The notes beneath the pieces are model-generated. The model saw only the letters and a list, made by a program, of their open reading frames with translations. It made no database searches and was not told the DNA's origin. Made by a program: the position numbers and the translations under genes. Source: Oxalobacteraceae bacterium (GTDB lineage: Bacteria > Pseudomonadota > Gammaproteobacteria > Burkholderiales > Burkholderiaceae_D). From it: DNA of 64,000 bases. Below are positions 11,420-21,000 of this stretch, piece by piece. The stretch lies in assembly GCA_027490255.1 (NCBI GenBank), contig JAIXYM010000137.1:1-64000 (forward strand). Direction: 5' to 3'. Positions within the stretch are counted from its first letter, which is position 1, and every line of letters begins with the position of its first letter.

Positions 11420-12327
11420 GATGATTTGCCCATGATCTGGATGAACACATCTTCAAGATCTGCCTGGTGCAACTGCATATCTTCGAGCTTCGCGCCCGAC
11501 GTGCGCAACTCAGCCAGCATCGGCTCGACCTCTTCATGGTGATTCACGCGCAAGGTGTACTGCCCTTGGGGCGCTGCATTCTCGGGGTGGGACACCAGAT
11601 GCGCGAGCGAGGGCGGCAGGCTACCTTCGGCAAGGCGCACCACGAGTTGAGAACCCGAGATCCGGCGAATCAGCGCGGCGGTGGAATCCAGCGCCACCAC
11701 CTTGCCGGCCTTGAGCATCGCGATGCGATTGCACAAGGCCTGCGCCTCTTCCAGATAGTGCGTCGTCAGTACCACGGTGTGACCTTCGCGATTGAGACGG
11801 CCGATAAAATTCCACAAGGTCTGTCGCAATTCCACATCCACACCCGCCGTCGGCTCATCAAGCATGATGACGGGCGGCTTGTGTACCAGCGCCTGCGCAA
11901 CCAGCACACGTCGCTTCATTCCACCCGACAGAGAGCGCATATTGCTGTCGGCCTTGGACGTGAGGTCGAGGTTGTGCATCACCTCATCGATCCAGGCATC
12001 GTTGTCGCGAATGCCGAAGTAACCTGACTGCATGCGCAGCGTTTCCCGAACCGTAAAGAAAGGATCGAAGACCAGCTCCTGCGGCACAACACCAATGCAT
12101 TGGCGTGCACGACGATAGTCCGACACGACATCATGACCATGAATGCTCACCCGGCCTTCATCGGCGCGGGAGAGTCCGGCGATGATGGAAATCAGCGTCG
12201 TTTTGCCGGCGCCGTTGGGGCCCAACAAGCCAAAGAACTCGCCTTCAGCAATCTCGAGCGACACACCACCCAGCGCCTGCAGGGTGCCGAAGCGCTTTTT
12301 GACTTGATCAATCTGGATGGCGGCCAT
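11416..12327 (-). CDS. ABC exporter ATP-binding protein (YadG-like)
   Basis: ATPase of the exporter whose permease follows. Walker [10 protein letters not shown] (about 36-44), ABC signature [15 protein letters not shown], Walker B VIMLDEPTAGVD, and an H-loop in LTTHYLEEA are all present. The 303 residues include a C-terminal domain (after about 220) found in the YadG/NodI group. A perfect TATAAT and a short hairpin lie just upstream, so it probably has its own promoter, separate from the mla genes. The transported compound cannot be told from sequence. Confidence 0.92.
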   Translation of the reverse strand: MAAIQIDQVKKRFGTLQALGGVSLEIAEGEFFGLLGPNGAGKTTLISIIAGLSRADEGRVSIHGHDVVSDYRRARQCIGVVPQELVFDPFFTVRETLRMQSGYFGIRDNDAWIDEVMHNLDLTSKADSNMRSLSGGMKRRVLVAQALVHKPPVIMLDEPTAGVDVELRQTLWNFIGRLNREGHTVVLTTHYLEEAQALCNRIAMLKAGKVVALDSTAALIRRISGSQLVVRLAEGSLPPSLAHLVSHPENAAPQGQYTLRVNHHEEVEPMLAELRTSGAKLEDMQLHQADLEDVFIQIMGKSS

Positions 12328-12353
12328 GGTGGCAGGAAAGGTAAAAATGCAAC

Positions 12354-12373
12354 GCGCCGCCTAGTGGCGGCGC
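12354..12373 (-). terminator. 8-bp GC-rich hairpin ahead of the ABC exporter
   Basis: A perfect inverted repeat (GCGCCGCC, loop of 4, GGCGGCGC) with a short T-run a few bases further on the minus strand (GTTGCATTTTTACC). It could end mla transcripts coming from mlaB, or be a 5'-end stabilising hairpin for the transcript starting near base 12377. The imperfect spacing of the T-run keeps the terminator call weak. Confidence 0.4.
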
Positions 12374-12383
12374 AAAGTCCTTG

Positions 12384-12389
12384 ATTATA
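12384..12389 (-). promoter_or_regulatory. Candidate -10 element (TATAAT) for the ABC exporter
   Basis: A perfect TATAAT on the minus strand, 57 bases before the ATPase start codon. The matching -35 region is poor (CCGTTA at 17-base spacing). A transcript beginning about 7 bases on would start right at the hairpin at 12354-12373. Confidence 0.4.
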
Positions 12390-12557
12390 GGGGATTTTCC
12401 GAGTGGTAACGGTAACTTGGGGAGACGCCGAATAAATCTCGGTTTGATCGTGAGCCGGCGTGGCTGTGCGCTGCGAAGTGTCGGAAAATCAGGGGCTTGG
12501 CATCATTCTTCGCCCTCAAAAGTTTCCGGTTTGATTGAACTAATGCGTACCTGAGGC

Positions 12558-12815
12558 TCAGTCTTTCAGCAGCTCGGCCACACCGTACAAATCTGCGAGG
12601 CTTTGAAGACCCGCGGGAACGCTCGCTATGCGCAGAGAAAGGCCTGCCGACTGAGCCGCGCGCCGCCATACCAGCAAGGCTGCCACTGCCGCCGAATCAA
12701 ATCGCTCCATACGCGACAAATCGATGTCGGCAGAACCGCTACGAATCGCATCCAGCCCCGGCTGCAGACTGCTGGCCGCATCCTGCATTGTTAATGAGGT
12801 AGGAAAATACGCCAT
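12558..12815 (-). CDS. mlaB: STAS-domain protein MlaB
   Basis: Small cytoplasmic STAS-domain subunit of the MlaFEDB phospholipid transporter; in E. coli MlaB binds the ATPase MlaF and is needed for complex assembly. The 85 residues show the STAS core: DIDLSRMERFDSAAVAALL around residues 30-48, then SLRIASVPAGLQSLADLYGV. It lies 3 bases after mlaC, the last gene of the mla group. It is slightly shorter than E. coli MlaB. The call rests on both fold and position. Confidence 0.88.
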   Translation of the reverse strand: MAYFPTSLTMQDAASSLQPGLDAIRSGSADIDLSRMERFDSAAVAALLVWRRAAQSAGLSLRIASVPAGLQSLADLYGVAELLKD

Positions 12816-12818
12816 GCG

Positions 12819-13466
12819 TCAGCTTTTTCCTGCTGGGGGCTTTGGAGGAACCACCGCCAGCCTGCGATTGCGATCGGCCAGTGTCTTGATCAGGCCATCA
12901 ATGCCACCTTTCGCGATCTCGGTAGCGAAGCTCCCTTTGTAAGTCTCCACCAACCAGGCGCCAAGAATATTGACGTCATAAATCTTCCAGCCAGTCGCTG
13001 TTTTCTCAAGCCGATAATTGAGCTGCATAGCCTCTCCGCGCGGCTGCACAACACTGATCCGAACCTCAACTTCTGTGTCATCCGGGTCTGCGCGCAAGGG
13101 TTTGAAATCCAGCTTCTGATTACGAATCTGGGTGATCGCGCCCGAGTAGGTGTGGATAAGTAGCAGGCGGAATTCGTTGATCAATGCTGCCTGTTGTTCT
13201 GGCGTAGCCTCGCGCCAGAAGCGGCCTGAGGCCATCGCCGTCATGCGCTGAAAATTGACGTGGGGAATGATTTTGGACTGCACCACTTCCATGATGCGCT
13301 GCTGATTACCGGCCTGTATTTGCTGATCGGTTTTCGCCAAATCTAAAATTTCCTGGCTAATCCGCTTGACCAAGGCATCGGGCGCTTCCTGCTGCGCACT
13401 CGCACTTGCGGCAAAGACAAGAAAACATAGGGCAAAAAAGGCGGGCAACGCTCTAAAAAATTTCAT
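12819..13466 (-). CDS. mlaC: Periplasmic phospholipid-binding protein MlaC
   Basis: Soluble periplasmic lipid shuttle between the outer-membrane MlaA complex and inner-membrane MlaFEDB. Cleavable signal peptide (hydrophobic about residues 7-22, cleavage near ASASA-QQ), then the Tol_Tol_Ttg2/MlaC domain with NFQRMTAMASGRFWREATPEQ and YDVNILGAWLVETYKGSF. The 215 residues are the usual length. A 128-base gap separates it from mlaA upstream, and mlaB follows after 3 bases. The C-terminus is proline-rich (PPKPPAGKS). Confidence 0.95.
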   Translation of the reverse strand: MKFFRALPAFFALCFLVFAASASAQQEAPDALVKRISQEILDLAKTDQQIQAGNQQRIMEVVQSKIIPHVNFQRMTAMASGRFWREATPEQQAALINEFRLLLIHTYSGAITQIRNQKLDFKPLRADPDDTEVEVRISVVQPRGEAMQLNYRLEKTATGWKIYDVNILGAWLVETYKGSFATEIAKGGIDGLIKTLADRNRRLAVVPPKPPAGKS

Positions 13467-13594
13467 GGCTTATTGGCAATATCGGGATTGTAAAGCCCAT
13501 CGGAACTACGGGTCAGGAGCAAATCATAACCAAAACGGTCACAAATCGCCAAAGCTCGTTGCAACATCGTCACAGCAACCGGAATCAACTGGTC

Positions 13595-14296
13595 TTAATT
13601 ACCGTCTCTGACTCGACTCTCGCGCCGCTGCAAATAAGCATCGCGAACGAATAGATAAGGGTCTAGCGCCGCTTCTTCCATCATGCGCGTGGAATACAAC
13701 AAAGTAGCACGATAATCCACGAGACGCAGCGCCCGGAGGCTGTTCTCAACGCCAGCACTGTCGATCTGAGTGATCGGATCCGCATACAAATCCACAGGTC
13801 GGGCCAAGCCATCGCGAACCGTACTCGCACCCAAAATCGGCAGAACCAAAAAAGGGCCTGATTTCACACCCCAAACACCCAGCGTCTGACCAAAATCTTC
13901 CTCGTGCTGAACCAAACCCGCCGGCGTGGCCACATCAATCAGACCGACAATACCGAACGTCGAATTCAATACCACGCGCGCCACATCGCTGGTGCCCTCA
14001 CGGGGCTTGCCCTGCAGAAAATTATTCACCGCGGTCCATACATCACCAATATTGCCGAAAAAATTGCCAATGGCGGTGCGGATCAGGTCCGGAATTACAT
14101 CGGTATAGCCTGTGGCGACTGGCTTGAGTACCTTGTCATCAACCGTCTGGTTGAAGCTGAACATCGCGCGGTTGTAGCGCTCGAACGGATCGCGCGGATC
14201 CGCTGTGGAGCCTGGGGGTATGCTGGCACAAGCATTGAGAAATAGCGCCATCAGCGCAATGCTCACCCATCGCATAATGGTCTTAGGCGTCGTCAT
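13595..14296 (-). CDS. mlaA: Outer-membrane lipoprotein MlaA (VacJ)
   Basis: Removes mislocalised phospholipids from the outer leaflet of the outer membrane. Lipoprotein signal with lipobox LNAC and lipidation site C23, followed by DPFERYNRAMFSFN and the VacJ domain (NNFLQGK..VLNSTFGIVGLIDVA). Length 233 residues. It is located inside the mla operon between mlaD (4-base overlap) and mlaC, whereas E. coli mlaA is unlinked; this arrangement is common in betaproteobacteria and ties the outer-membrane partner to the transporter. Confidence 0.95.
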   Translation of the reverse strand: MTTPKTIMRWVSIALMALFLNACASIPPGSTADPRDPFERYNRAMFSFNQTVDDKVLKPVATGYTDVIPDLIRTAIGNFFGNIGDVWTAVNNFLQGKPREGTSDVARVVLNSTFGIVGLIDVATPAGLVQHEEDFGQTLGVWGVKSGPFLVLPILGASTVRDGLARPVDLYADPITQIDSAGVENSLRALRLVDYRATLLYSTRMMEEAALDPYLFVRDAYLQRRESRVRDGN

Positions 14297-14772
14297 TTGT
14301 TTTTTCCCTCAGCGCTACTGTCAGCCGCCTTGCTGAACAAGAACTGACTGATGAGATTTTCCAGCACGATGGCTGATTGCGTGCTCTTGATGCGATCGCC
14401 CTCTGCAAAATTTTTATCATCACCGCCCGGCTCTATACCGATGTACTGCTCACCCAATAAACCGGAAGTCAGAATCTTTGCCGAACTGTCCTTGGGAAAC
14501 TGAACCTCACCCTGCATCCGAATCGTCACCTGCGCCTGAAAGGTCTTGTCATTAAAGGCGATGGACTCCACACGCCCTACCACCACGCCGGCACTTTTGA
14601 CGGGTGCGCGAGGCTTGAGGCCGCCAATATTGTCAAAACGCGCAATGACTGTGTAGCTCGGCCCGAAACTCATAGAGCTCATGTTGCCCACCTTGAGCGC
14701 CAAAAACATCACGGCGAGTGCCCCCAGCAGCACGAAAAGCCCCACCCAGATATCGAGAGATTTACGTTGCAT
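14293..14772 (-). CDS. mlaD: MCE-domain substrate-binding subunit MlaD
   Basis: Periplasmic MCE ring subunit anchored in the inner membrane. One N-terminal membrane helix (about residues 8-27), then a single MCE domain with FDNIGGLKPRAPVKSAGVVVGRV and LTSGLLGEQYIGIEPGG, and a C-terminal helix (LENLISQFLFSKAAD). The 159 residues are close to the E. coli protein. The start lies 7 bases after mlaE and its stop overlaps mlaA by 4. It forms a hexamer in characterised systems. Confidence 0.96.
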   Translation of the reverse strand: MQRKSLDIWVGLFVLLGALAVMFLALKVGNMSSMSFGPSYTVIARFDNIGGLKPRAPVKSAGVVVGRVESIAFNDKTFQAQVTIRMQGEVQFPKDSSAKILTSGLLGEQYIGIEPGGDDKNFAEGDRIKSTQSAIVLENLISQFLFSKAADSSAEGKNK

Positions 14773-14779
14773 CTTTGCC

Positions 14780-15559
14780 TCAAGAAAACATTAGTGCAGT
14801 CAGCAGGAAGTCCAGCCACAACACCATCAATGAACCAATCACAACCGTGCGTGTGGTGGCTCGCGCCACCCCCTCGGGAGTCGGCGCCGCACAATAACCT
14901 TCGTAGAGGGCGATATAGGTCACCGCCACACCAAACACAGCACTTTTAATCACGCCGTTAGCCACATCAGCCCAGACATCCACACCCGACTGCATCTGGG
15001 ACCAGAAAGCACCCTCATCCACACCAATCAGCCGCACCCCGACAATATAACCGCCCAACACACCCACAGCACTGAAAATAGCGGCCAACACCGGCATGGC
15101 AATCACGCCCGCAAGGAAGCGCGGCGCCAATACCCGACGCATCGGATCGACCGCCATCATCTCCATGGCACTCAGTTGCTCGGTAGCTTTCATCAGACCG
15201 ATCTCAGCCGTCAGCGACGTGCCGGCACGGCCGGCAAACAACAAGGCGGTGACGACCGGTCCCAGTTCGCGAATCAGAGACAAAGCGACCAACAAACCCA
15301 GCGCCTGCTCAGAGCCGTATTTGTTCAGCGTGTAATAACCCTGCAAGCCCAGCACGAAACCGACAAACAAACCCGACACCGCGATGATCACCAGCGAATA
15401 GTTCCCGATGAAATGCACCTGATCGCTGACCAGACGTGGCCGGCGCCACAACGAACCCGTAGCGATAACGAGCGTAAAAAATGTGCGCGCTGAGATCCCC
15501 AGTGCCGCAAGGCCGAGTCGCACGCGGCTGCCAATGCGGGCCAGTCCGTCGAGGATCAT
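14780..15559 (-). CDS. mlaE: Phospholipid ABC transporter permease MlaE
   Basis: Inner-membrane permease of MlaFEDB. 259 residues with about five to six membrane spans and the MlaE motifs GPVVTALLFAGRAGTSLTAEIGLMKATEQ and EMMAVDPMRRVLAPRF, the latter likely the coupling region to MlaF. Its start overlaps mlaF by 4 bases and mlaD follows after 7. The family (permease E) is shared with Mce transporters. Confidence 0.96.
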   Translation of the reverse strand: MILDGLARIGSRVRLGLAALGISARTFFTLVIATGSLWRRPRLVSDQVHFIGNYSLVIIAVSGLFVGFVLGLQGYYTLNKYGSEQALGLLVALSLIRELGPVVTALLFAGRAGTSLTAEIGLMKATEQLSAMEMMAVDPMRRVLAPRFLAGVIAMPVLAAIFSAVGVLGGYIVGVRLIGVDEGAFWSQMQSGVDVWADVANGVIKSAVFGVAVTYIALYEGYCAAPTPEGVARATTRTVVIGSLMVLWLDFLLTALMFS

Positions 15560-16359
15560 GACCGCCCTGACACGCCAAGCTGCTCGGTGATCGAGCGCCC
15601 GGGGTAATGAAACGGCACGGGACCATCCGCCTCGGCATGAACGAATTGCTTCACGTAGGGATCATCCGAGGCCATCATCTGCGCCGGGGTGCCATGAGCG
15701 ACGATGCAACCCTTCGAGAGGAAGTACACATAGTCGGCAATCATGAAAGATTCATGTACATCATGAGAAACCAGAATGGTGGTCGATCCCAGCGCATCAT
15801 TGAGCTTGCGTATCAGGTTGGCGATCACGCCCATGGAAATCGGATCAAGACCGGCAAAGGGTTCGTCGTACATGATCAGTTGTGGATCGAGTGCGACTGC
15901 CCTGGCCAAAGCCACGCGTCTGGCCATGCCGCCGGATATCTCGGCGGGCTTGAGCGATGCGGCATTCGAAAGACCGACTGCATGAAGCTTGAGCAGAACT
16001 AGGTCACGAATCATCACCTCGGGGAGCGACGTATTTTCGCGCAAGGGAAAAGCCACATTGTCGAAGACCGACAGATCGGTGAACAACGCGCCATGCTGAA
16101 ACAGCATGCCCATGCGCCGGCGCATGCGATACAGACCATCCAAGCTGAGCGACGATACTTCCTGACCTTCGACGGTGACGCTGCCCGACTGTGCCCGCAA
16201 CTGTCCGCCAATGAGTCGCAGTACCGTCGTCTTACCCGAGCCGGAGCCACCCATGATCGCAATCACTTTCCCGCGAGGGAACTCCATGGTCAGACCGGAC
16301 AAGATCAGTCGATCGCCATAGCCGAAGTGCAGATCACGAATGTCGACGAGGTTAGGCAC
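15556..16359 (-). CDS. mlaF: Phospholipid ABC transporter ATPase MlaF
   Basis: ATPase that drives lipid transport through MlaE. Walker A GGSGSGKTT (about 37-45), signature ISGGMARRVALARA, Walker B LIMYDEPFAGLDP and H-loop VSHDVHES. I choose GTG 16359 (VPNLVDIRDLHFGYGD, 267 residues), which matches the family N-terminus; the ATG at 16425 would add 22 residues with no similarity. First gene of mlaFEDACB, 143 bases downstream of gltD and separated from it by a terminator. Confidence 0.95.
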   Translation of the reverse strand: MPNLVDIRDLHFGYGDRLILSGLTMEFPRGKVIAIMGGSGSGKTTVLRLIGGQLRAQSGSVTVEGQEVSSLSLDGLYRMRRRMGMLFQHGALFTDLSVFDNVAFPLRENTSLPEVMIRDLVLLKLHAVGLSNAASLKPAEISGGMARRVALARAVALDPQLIMYDEPFAGLDPISMGVIANLIRKLNDALGSTTILVSHDVHESFMIADYVYFLSKGCIVAHGTPAQMMASDDPYVKQFVHAEADGPVPFHYPGRSITEQLGVSGRS

Positions 16360-16440
16360 GGGCGAATAAAAATAAGACGGAAGAGGATTGTAGTGCAAGC
16401 CGAACAATTTCCGGCCGCAATTCAACGGTAACGAAGAATA

Positions 16441-16475
16441 GCATTACAAAAAGAAAATGCCCGCAAGCGGGCATT
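16441..16475 (-). terminator. Rho-independent terminator after gltBD
   Basis: On the minus strand a 9-bp stem (AATGCCCGC with GCGGGCATT, 2-base tip) is followed by TTCTTTTTG. It lies 28 bases past the gltD stop and upstream of mlaF, so it should end the gltB-gltD transcript. Confidence 0.75.
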
Positions 16476-16502
16476 GATCATGTGCGCTACAGCAACATCT
16501 AC

Positions 16503-17966
16503 TCAGCGCGGTAGCACGGAAGCGCCCATCAGAAATTCATCAACAGCGCGCGCGCACTGCCGACCTTCGCGTATCGCCCACACCACTAGCGACTGACCGC
16601 GACGCATATCACCGGCCGCAAAAACCTGAGGATCGGAGGTCTGATAGCAGCCTTCGCCATCGGTGGTGGCTTTGGCATTGCCGCGGGCATCCTTGTCGAT
16701 ACCAAAAGCGCTGATGATCGTGCTCACGGGCGAAACGAAGCCCATGGCCAGCAGAACCAGATCGGCCTTGAGTTCGAACTCCGAGCCTGGCACTTCCTGC
16801 ATCTTGCCGTCCTTCCACTCGACGCGAGCAGCGATCAGTTTTTCGACCTTGCCATTTTTACCTTCGAGGCGTTTGGTAGCTACAGCCCAATCACGTTCGC
16901 AACCCTCTTCATGAGACGACGAGGTGCGCAGCTTGGTCGGCCAATAGGGCCAAACCAATGGCTTGTTTTCCACTTCGGGCGGCTGAGGAAGCAACTCGAA
17001 TTGGATGACCGAGGCCGCGCCATGACGATTGGATGTGCCCACACAATCTGAACCCGTATCGCCGCCGCCGATCACGATCACATGCTTGCCAGTGGCCATG
17101 ATCTGTTCCTTGAGCTTGTCACCAGCATTCACGCGATTTTGCTGTGGCAGAAATTCCATCGCATAGTGAACACCCCCTAGCTCACGCCCGGGCACCGGCA
17201 AATCGCGTGCAACTTCAGCGCCACCCGCGATGATGACGGCATCGAATTCTTTTTTAAGCTGCTCTGACGACACGGTTTCCTTGGCGAGATTCATGATCTC
17301 AGCCGGGAAGTCCTTGCCAACCAACACACCCGTGCGGAAGGTCACGCCCTCGGCCTGCATTTGCTCGACACGACGATCAATGTGCGACTTTTCCATCTTG
17401 AAATCAGGAATACCGTAGCGCAGCAGGCCACCGACGCGGTCGTTCTTTTCGAACACCGTGACTTCATGACCCACGCGCGCGAGTTGCTGCGCAGCCGCCA
17501 TTCCCGCAGGACCAGAACCCACAACCGCTATTTTCTTTCCGGTTTTTGCTGTAGCTGGCTGCGGTACAACCCAACCATTTTCCCAGCCTTTGTCGATGAT
17601 GAAGTGCTCAATCGACTTGATACCTACCGGATCATCGTTGATACCCAGCGTGCAGGCAGATTCACAAGGCGCAGGACAAATACGGCCCGTGAACTCGGGG
17701 AAGTTATTGGTGGAGTGCAGCGTGTCGAGCGCCTCACGGTAATTGCCATGATAGACAAGGTCATTCCAGTCAGGAATGATGTTGTTGACCGGGCAGCCGC
17801 TGTTGCAGAAAGGAATACCGCAATCCATGCAGCGCGCGCCTTGCACCTTGGCGTCCGCGTCCGACAAATGGAGCATGAACTCCTTGTAATGCTTGGTACG
17901 CGTCTGTGGCGCTTCGCTAGCCTCTTGCAGTCGCTGATATTCCAGAAAACCGGTGACTTTTCCCAT
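16503..17966 (-). CDS. gltD: Glutamate synthase (NADPH) small subunit GltD
   Basis: FAD and NADPH-binding subunit of GOGAT, which passes electrons to GltB. N-terminal iron-sulfur cysteines are seen in [15 protein letters not shown] and [12 protein letters not shown]; the FAD Rossmann motif [15 protein letters not shown] (about residues 148-162) and an NADP motif [13 protein letters not shown] follow. Length 487 residues, start ATG 17966. It follows gltB after about 69 bases that contain a hairpin. Together they convert glutamine and 2-oxoglutarate to two glutamates. Confidence 0.97.
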   Translation of the reverse strand: MGKVTGFLEYQRLQEASEAPQTRTKHYKEFMLHLSDADAKVQGARCMDCGIPFCNSGCPVNNIIPDWNDLVYHGNYREALDTLHSTNNFPEFTGRICPAPCESACTLGINDDPVGIKSIEHFIIDKGWENGWVVPQPATAKTGKKIAVVGSGPAGMAAAQQLARVGHEVTVFEKNDRVGGLLRYGIPDFKMEKSHIDRRVEQMQAEGVTFRTGVLVGKDFPAEIMNLAKETVSSEQLKKEFDAVIIAGGAEVARDLPVPGRELGGVHYAMEFLPQQNRVNAGDKLKEQIMATGKHVIVIGGGDTGSDCVGTSNRHGAASVIQFELLPQPPEVENKPLVWPYWPTKLRTSSSHEEGCERDWAVATKRLEGKNGKVEKLIAARVEWKDGKMQEVPGSEFELKADLVLLAMGFVSPVSTIISAFGIDKDARGNAKATTDGEGCYQTSDPQVFAAGDMRRGQSLVVWAIREGRQCARAVDEFLMGASVLPR

Positions 17967-17997
17967 AACGTTCTCGCAATTCCTTGGTTCAGTTGCC

Positions 17998-18021
17998 GGC
18001 GATGGGTAAGAACATCGCCGT
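17998..18021. promoter_or_regulatory. Intercistronic hairpin between gltB and gltD
   Basis: Perfect 8-bp stem (CGGCGATG with CATCGCCG, 8-base loop). Seven T residues follow on the plus strand, the opposite direction to the genes; on the gene strand the run is A-rich and precedes the stem. It may act as an mRNA processing or stability element in the gltBD transcript, or stop antisense transcription. Confidence 0.45.
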
Positions 18022-18035
18022 TTTTTTCATTACTT

Positions 18036-21000
18036 TCAGGCCGTCGCTTTTTCTATGGCCTTGCCCGATTTCGCCGCAAACATTTCACCCAGCGCGCGCT
18101 TGTACTCGGTCGGGAAGACCTTCACAAACTTTCCACGGGCGGTGCTCCACTCATCGAGCAAGGTGCGCGCACGCGTGCTGCCCGTGTGCTTGAAGTGACG
18201 CTCGATCAGGGCCTTGAGCATCACTTCATCGGTCTGACGTTCGCCATTGCGTGCGAGGCTATGCCAGGCCGACTGCGCGATCGTGGATTCCTGCTCGGAT
18301 GCTGACAGCACAGGCTCGAGCGTGACCATCGCAGGATTACATTTCTGCGCAAAGCTGCCATCTTCGTCGTATACGTAAGCGATGCCGCCGGACATACCCG
18401 CAGCAAAATTTCGCCCTGTTTCGCCGAGGACTACCACGGTGCCGCCGGTCATGTATTCACATCCGTGGTCACCGGTACCTTCAACGACCGTCACAGCGCC
18501 CGAGTTACGCACGGCAAAACGCTCGCCTGCGACGCCATTAAAAAAGGCCTCGCCGGAAATCGCGCCGTACAAAACAGTATTACCGATGATGATGTTGTCG
18601 ACCGCACGGCCACGGAATTCGGTATTGGGTCGCACGATGATTCGACCGCCGGAAAGACCTTTGCCTACATAGTCATTACCTTCGCCAACCAGATCCAGCG
18701 TAACGCCATGCGCAAGGAAAGCACCGCACGACTGACCGGCCGTGCCCTGCAACTGAATATGAATGGTGTCTTCCGGCAGACCCTCGTGACCATATTTCTT
18801 GGCCACTTCGCCAGAGAGCATTGCGCCAACCGTGCGATTGAGGTTTTTGACAGGAGAGATAAATGACACGTTCTCTCCGCGCTCGATGGCCGACTTGGCC
18901 TGTGCAATCAGCTTGTGATCAAGCGCCTTGTCTAGACCATGATCCTGAGTCAGCACCTGATAACGCGGCTCACTGTCAGGCATCTCGGGAATATAAAAAA
19001 TCTTGCTGAAGTCCAGACCTTTGGCCTTCCAGTGGCTGATCGCACGGGACTTATCGAGCAGATCTGCACGACCGATCAGCTCGTTGAAGTTGCGAATACC
19101 AAGCTGGGCCATGATCTGGCGCGCTTCTTCGGCGACGAAGAAAAAATAATTCACTACATGCTCAGGCTTACCCTGGAACTTCGCACGTAAGACAGGATCT
19201 TGCGTTGCCACACCCACCGGGCAAGTATTCAGATGGCATTTACGCATCATGATGCAACCTTCCACCACCAGCGGTGCCGTCGCAAAACCAAACTCATCTG
19301 CTCCAAGCAGTGCACCGATCACGACATCGCGACCGGTTTTGACCTGACCATCGGTCTGAACACGAATACGACTGCGCAATCCATTGAGCACCAAAGTCTG
19401 CTGCGTTTCTGCCAGACCCAGTTCCCATGGCGTGCCCGCATGCTTAATCGACGACAGAGGCGAAGCACCCGTCCCGCCATCATGACCGGCGATCACCACG
19501 TGATCCGCTTTGGCTTTCGCCACGCCAGCGGCGACTGTGCCAACGCCGACTTCCGAGACCAGCTTGACAGAAATAGCGGCAGAAGGATTAACGTTCTTGA
19601 GATCGTGAATCAGCTGCGCAAGATCCTCGATAGAGTAAATGTCATGATGCGGTGGTGGCGAAATCAAGCCGACACCGGGTACCGAGAAGCGCAGTTTTGC
19701 GATGTATTCCGAGACCTTGTGTCCCGGCAGCTGACCACCCTCGCCGGGCTTGGCGCCTTGGGCCATCTTGATCTGAATCTGCTCGGCAGAGGTTAGATAT
19801 TCGGTGGTCACACCAAAGCGACCCGAAGCGACCTGTTTGATCTTGGACCGCAGCGAATCGCCTGCCAGCAGCGGCAAGTCAACCTCAACACGCTCTTCAC
19901 CGATGATGGATGCGAGCGTATCGCCCAGTTTGATCGGAATGCCGCGCAGCTCATTGCGGTAGCGGTTTTCATCCTCACCACCCTCACCGGTGTTGGATTT
20001 ACCGCCGATGCGGTTCATCGCAATCGCCAGTGTCGCGTGCGCTTCGGTGGAAATCGATCCGAGCGACATCGCGCCGGTAGCGAAACGCTTCACGATTTCG
20101 CTTGCTGGCTCCACTTCATCCAGCGGAATCGCGTTAGTCGGATCAATCCGGAATTCAAACAGACCACGCAGCGTCATGTGGCGCTTGGACTGATCATTGA
20201 TGATCTGCGCATATTCCTTGTAAGTATTGAAATTATTGGCGCGTGTCGAGTGCTGCAGCTTGGCAATCGCATCCGGCGTCCACATGTGCTCTTCGCCCCG
20301 CACACGGAAGGCGTATTCGCCACCAGCGTCCAGCGCATTTGCCAGCACGGGGTCGTTACCGAAGGCAAGCTCATGTAGCCGCAGCGCTTCTTCTGCAACC
20401 TCGAATACGCCGATGCCTTCAACATTGGAGGCCGTGCCTTTGAAATATTTTTCGACCAATGACTTATTGAGACCGATGGCCTCAAAAATCTGAGCACCGC
20501 AGTACGACATGTAAGTCGAAATGCCCATTTTCGAGAATACTTTCAGCAGACCTTTGCCGACAGCTTTCTGGAAGTTGTAGACGGCTTTTTCAGGGGACAG
20601 TTCACCGGGCAAGCCCTTTGCCATCTCGACTAGCGTATCCATCGCGAGGTAAGGGTGAATAGCCTCGGCACCGTATCCGGCCAGAAGCGCGAAGTGATGC
20701 GTCTCACGCGCTGAGCCCGTCTCCACGACCAAGCCGGTGGATGTACGCAAACCTTTACTGACCAGATGCTGGTGAATGGCCGACGTTGCCAACAGTGCGG
20801 GGATAGCGACGTTGCCGACATCGACCTTTCGATCAGAAATGATCAGGATGTTGTGGCCCGAACGCACGGCATCTACCGCCTGCGCGCACAGGGATGCAAG
20901 ACGCGCCTCAACGCCTTCCTTACCCCAGGCTGAGGGATAGCAGATATCCAGTTCATACGACCGGAATTTGCCGCCGGTGTGATCGGTGATATTGCGCAGA

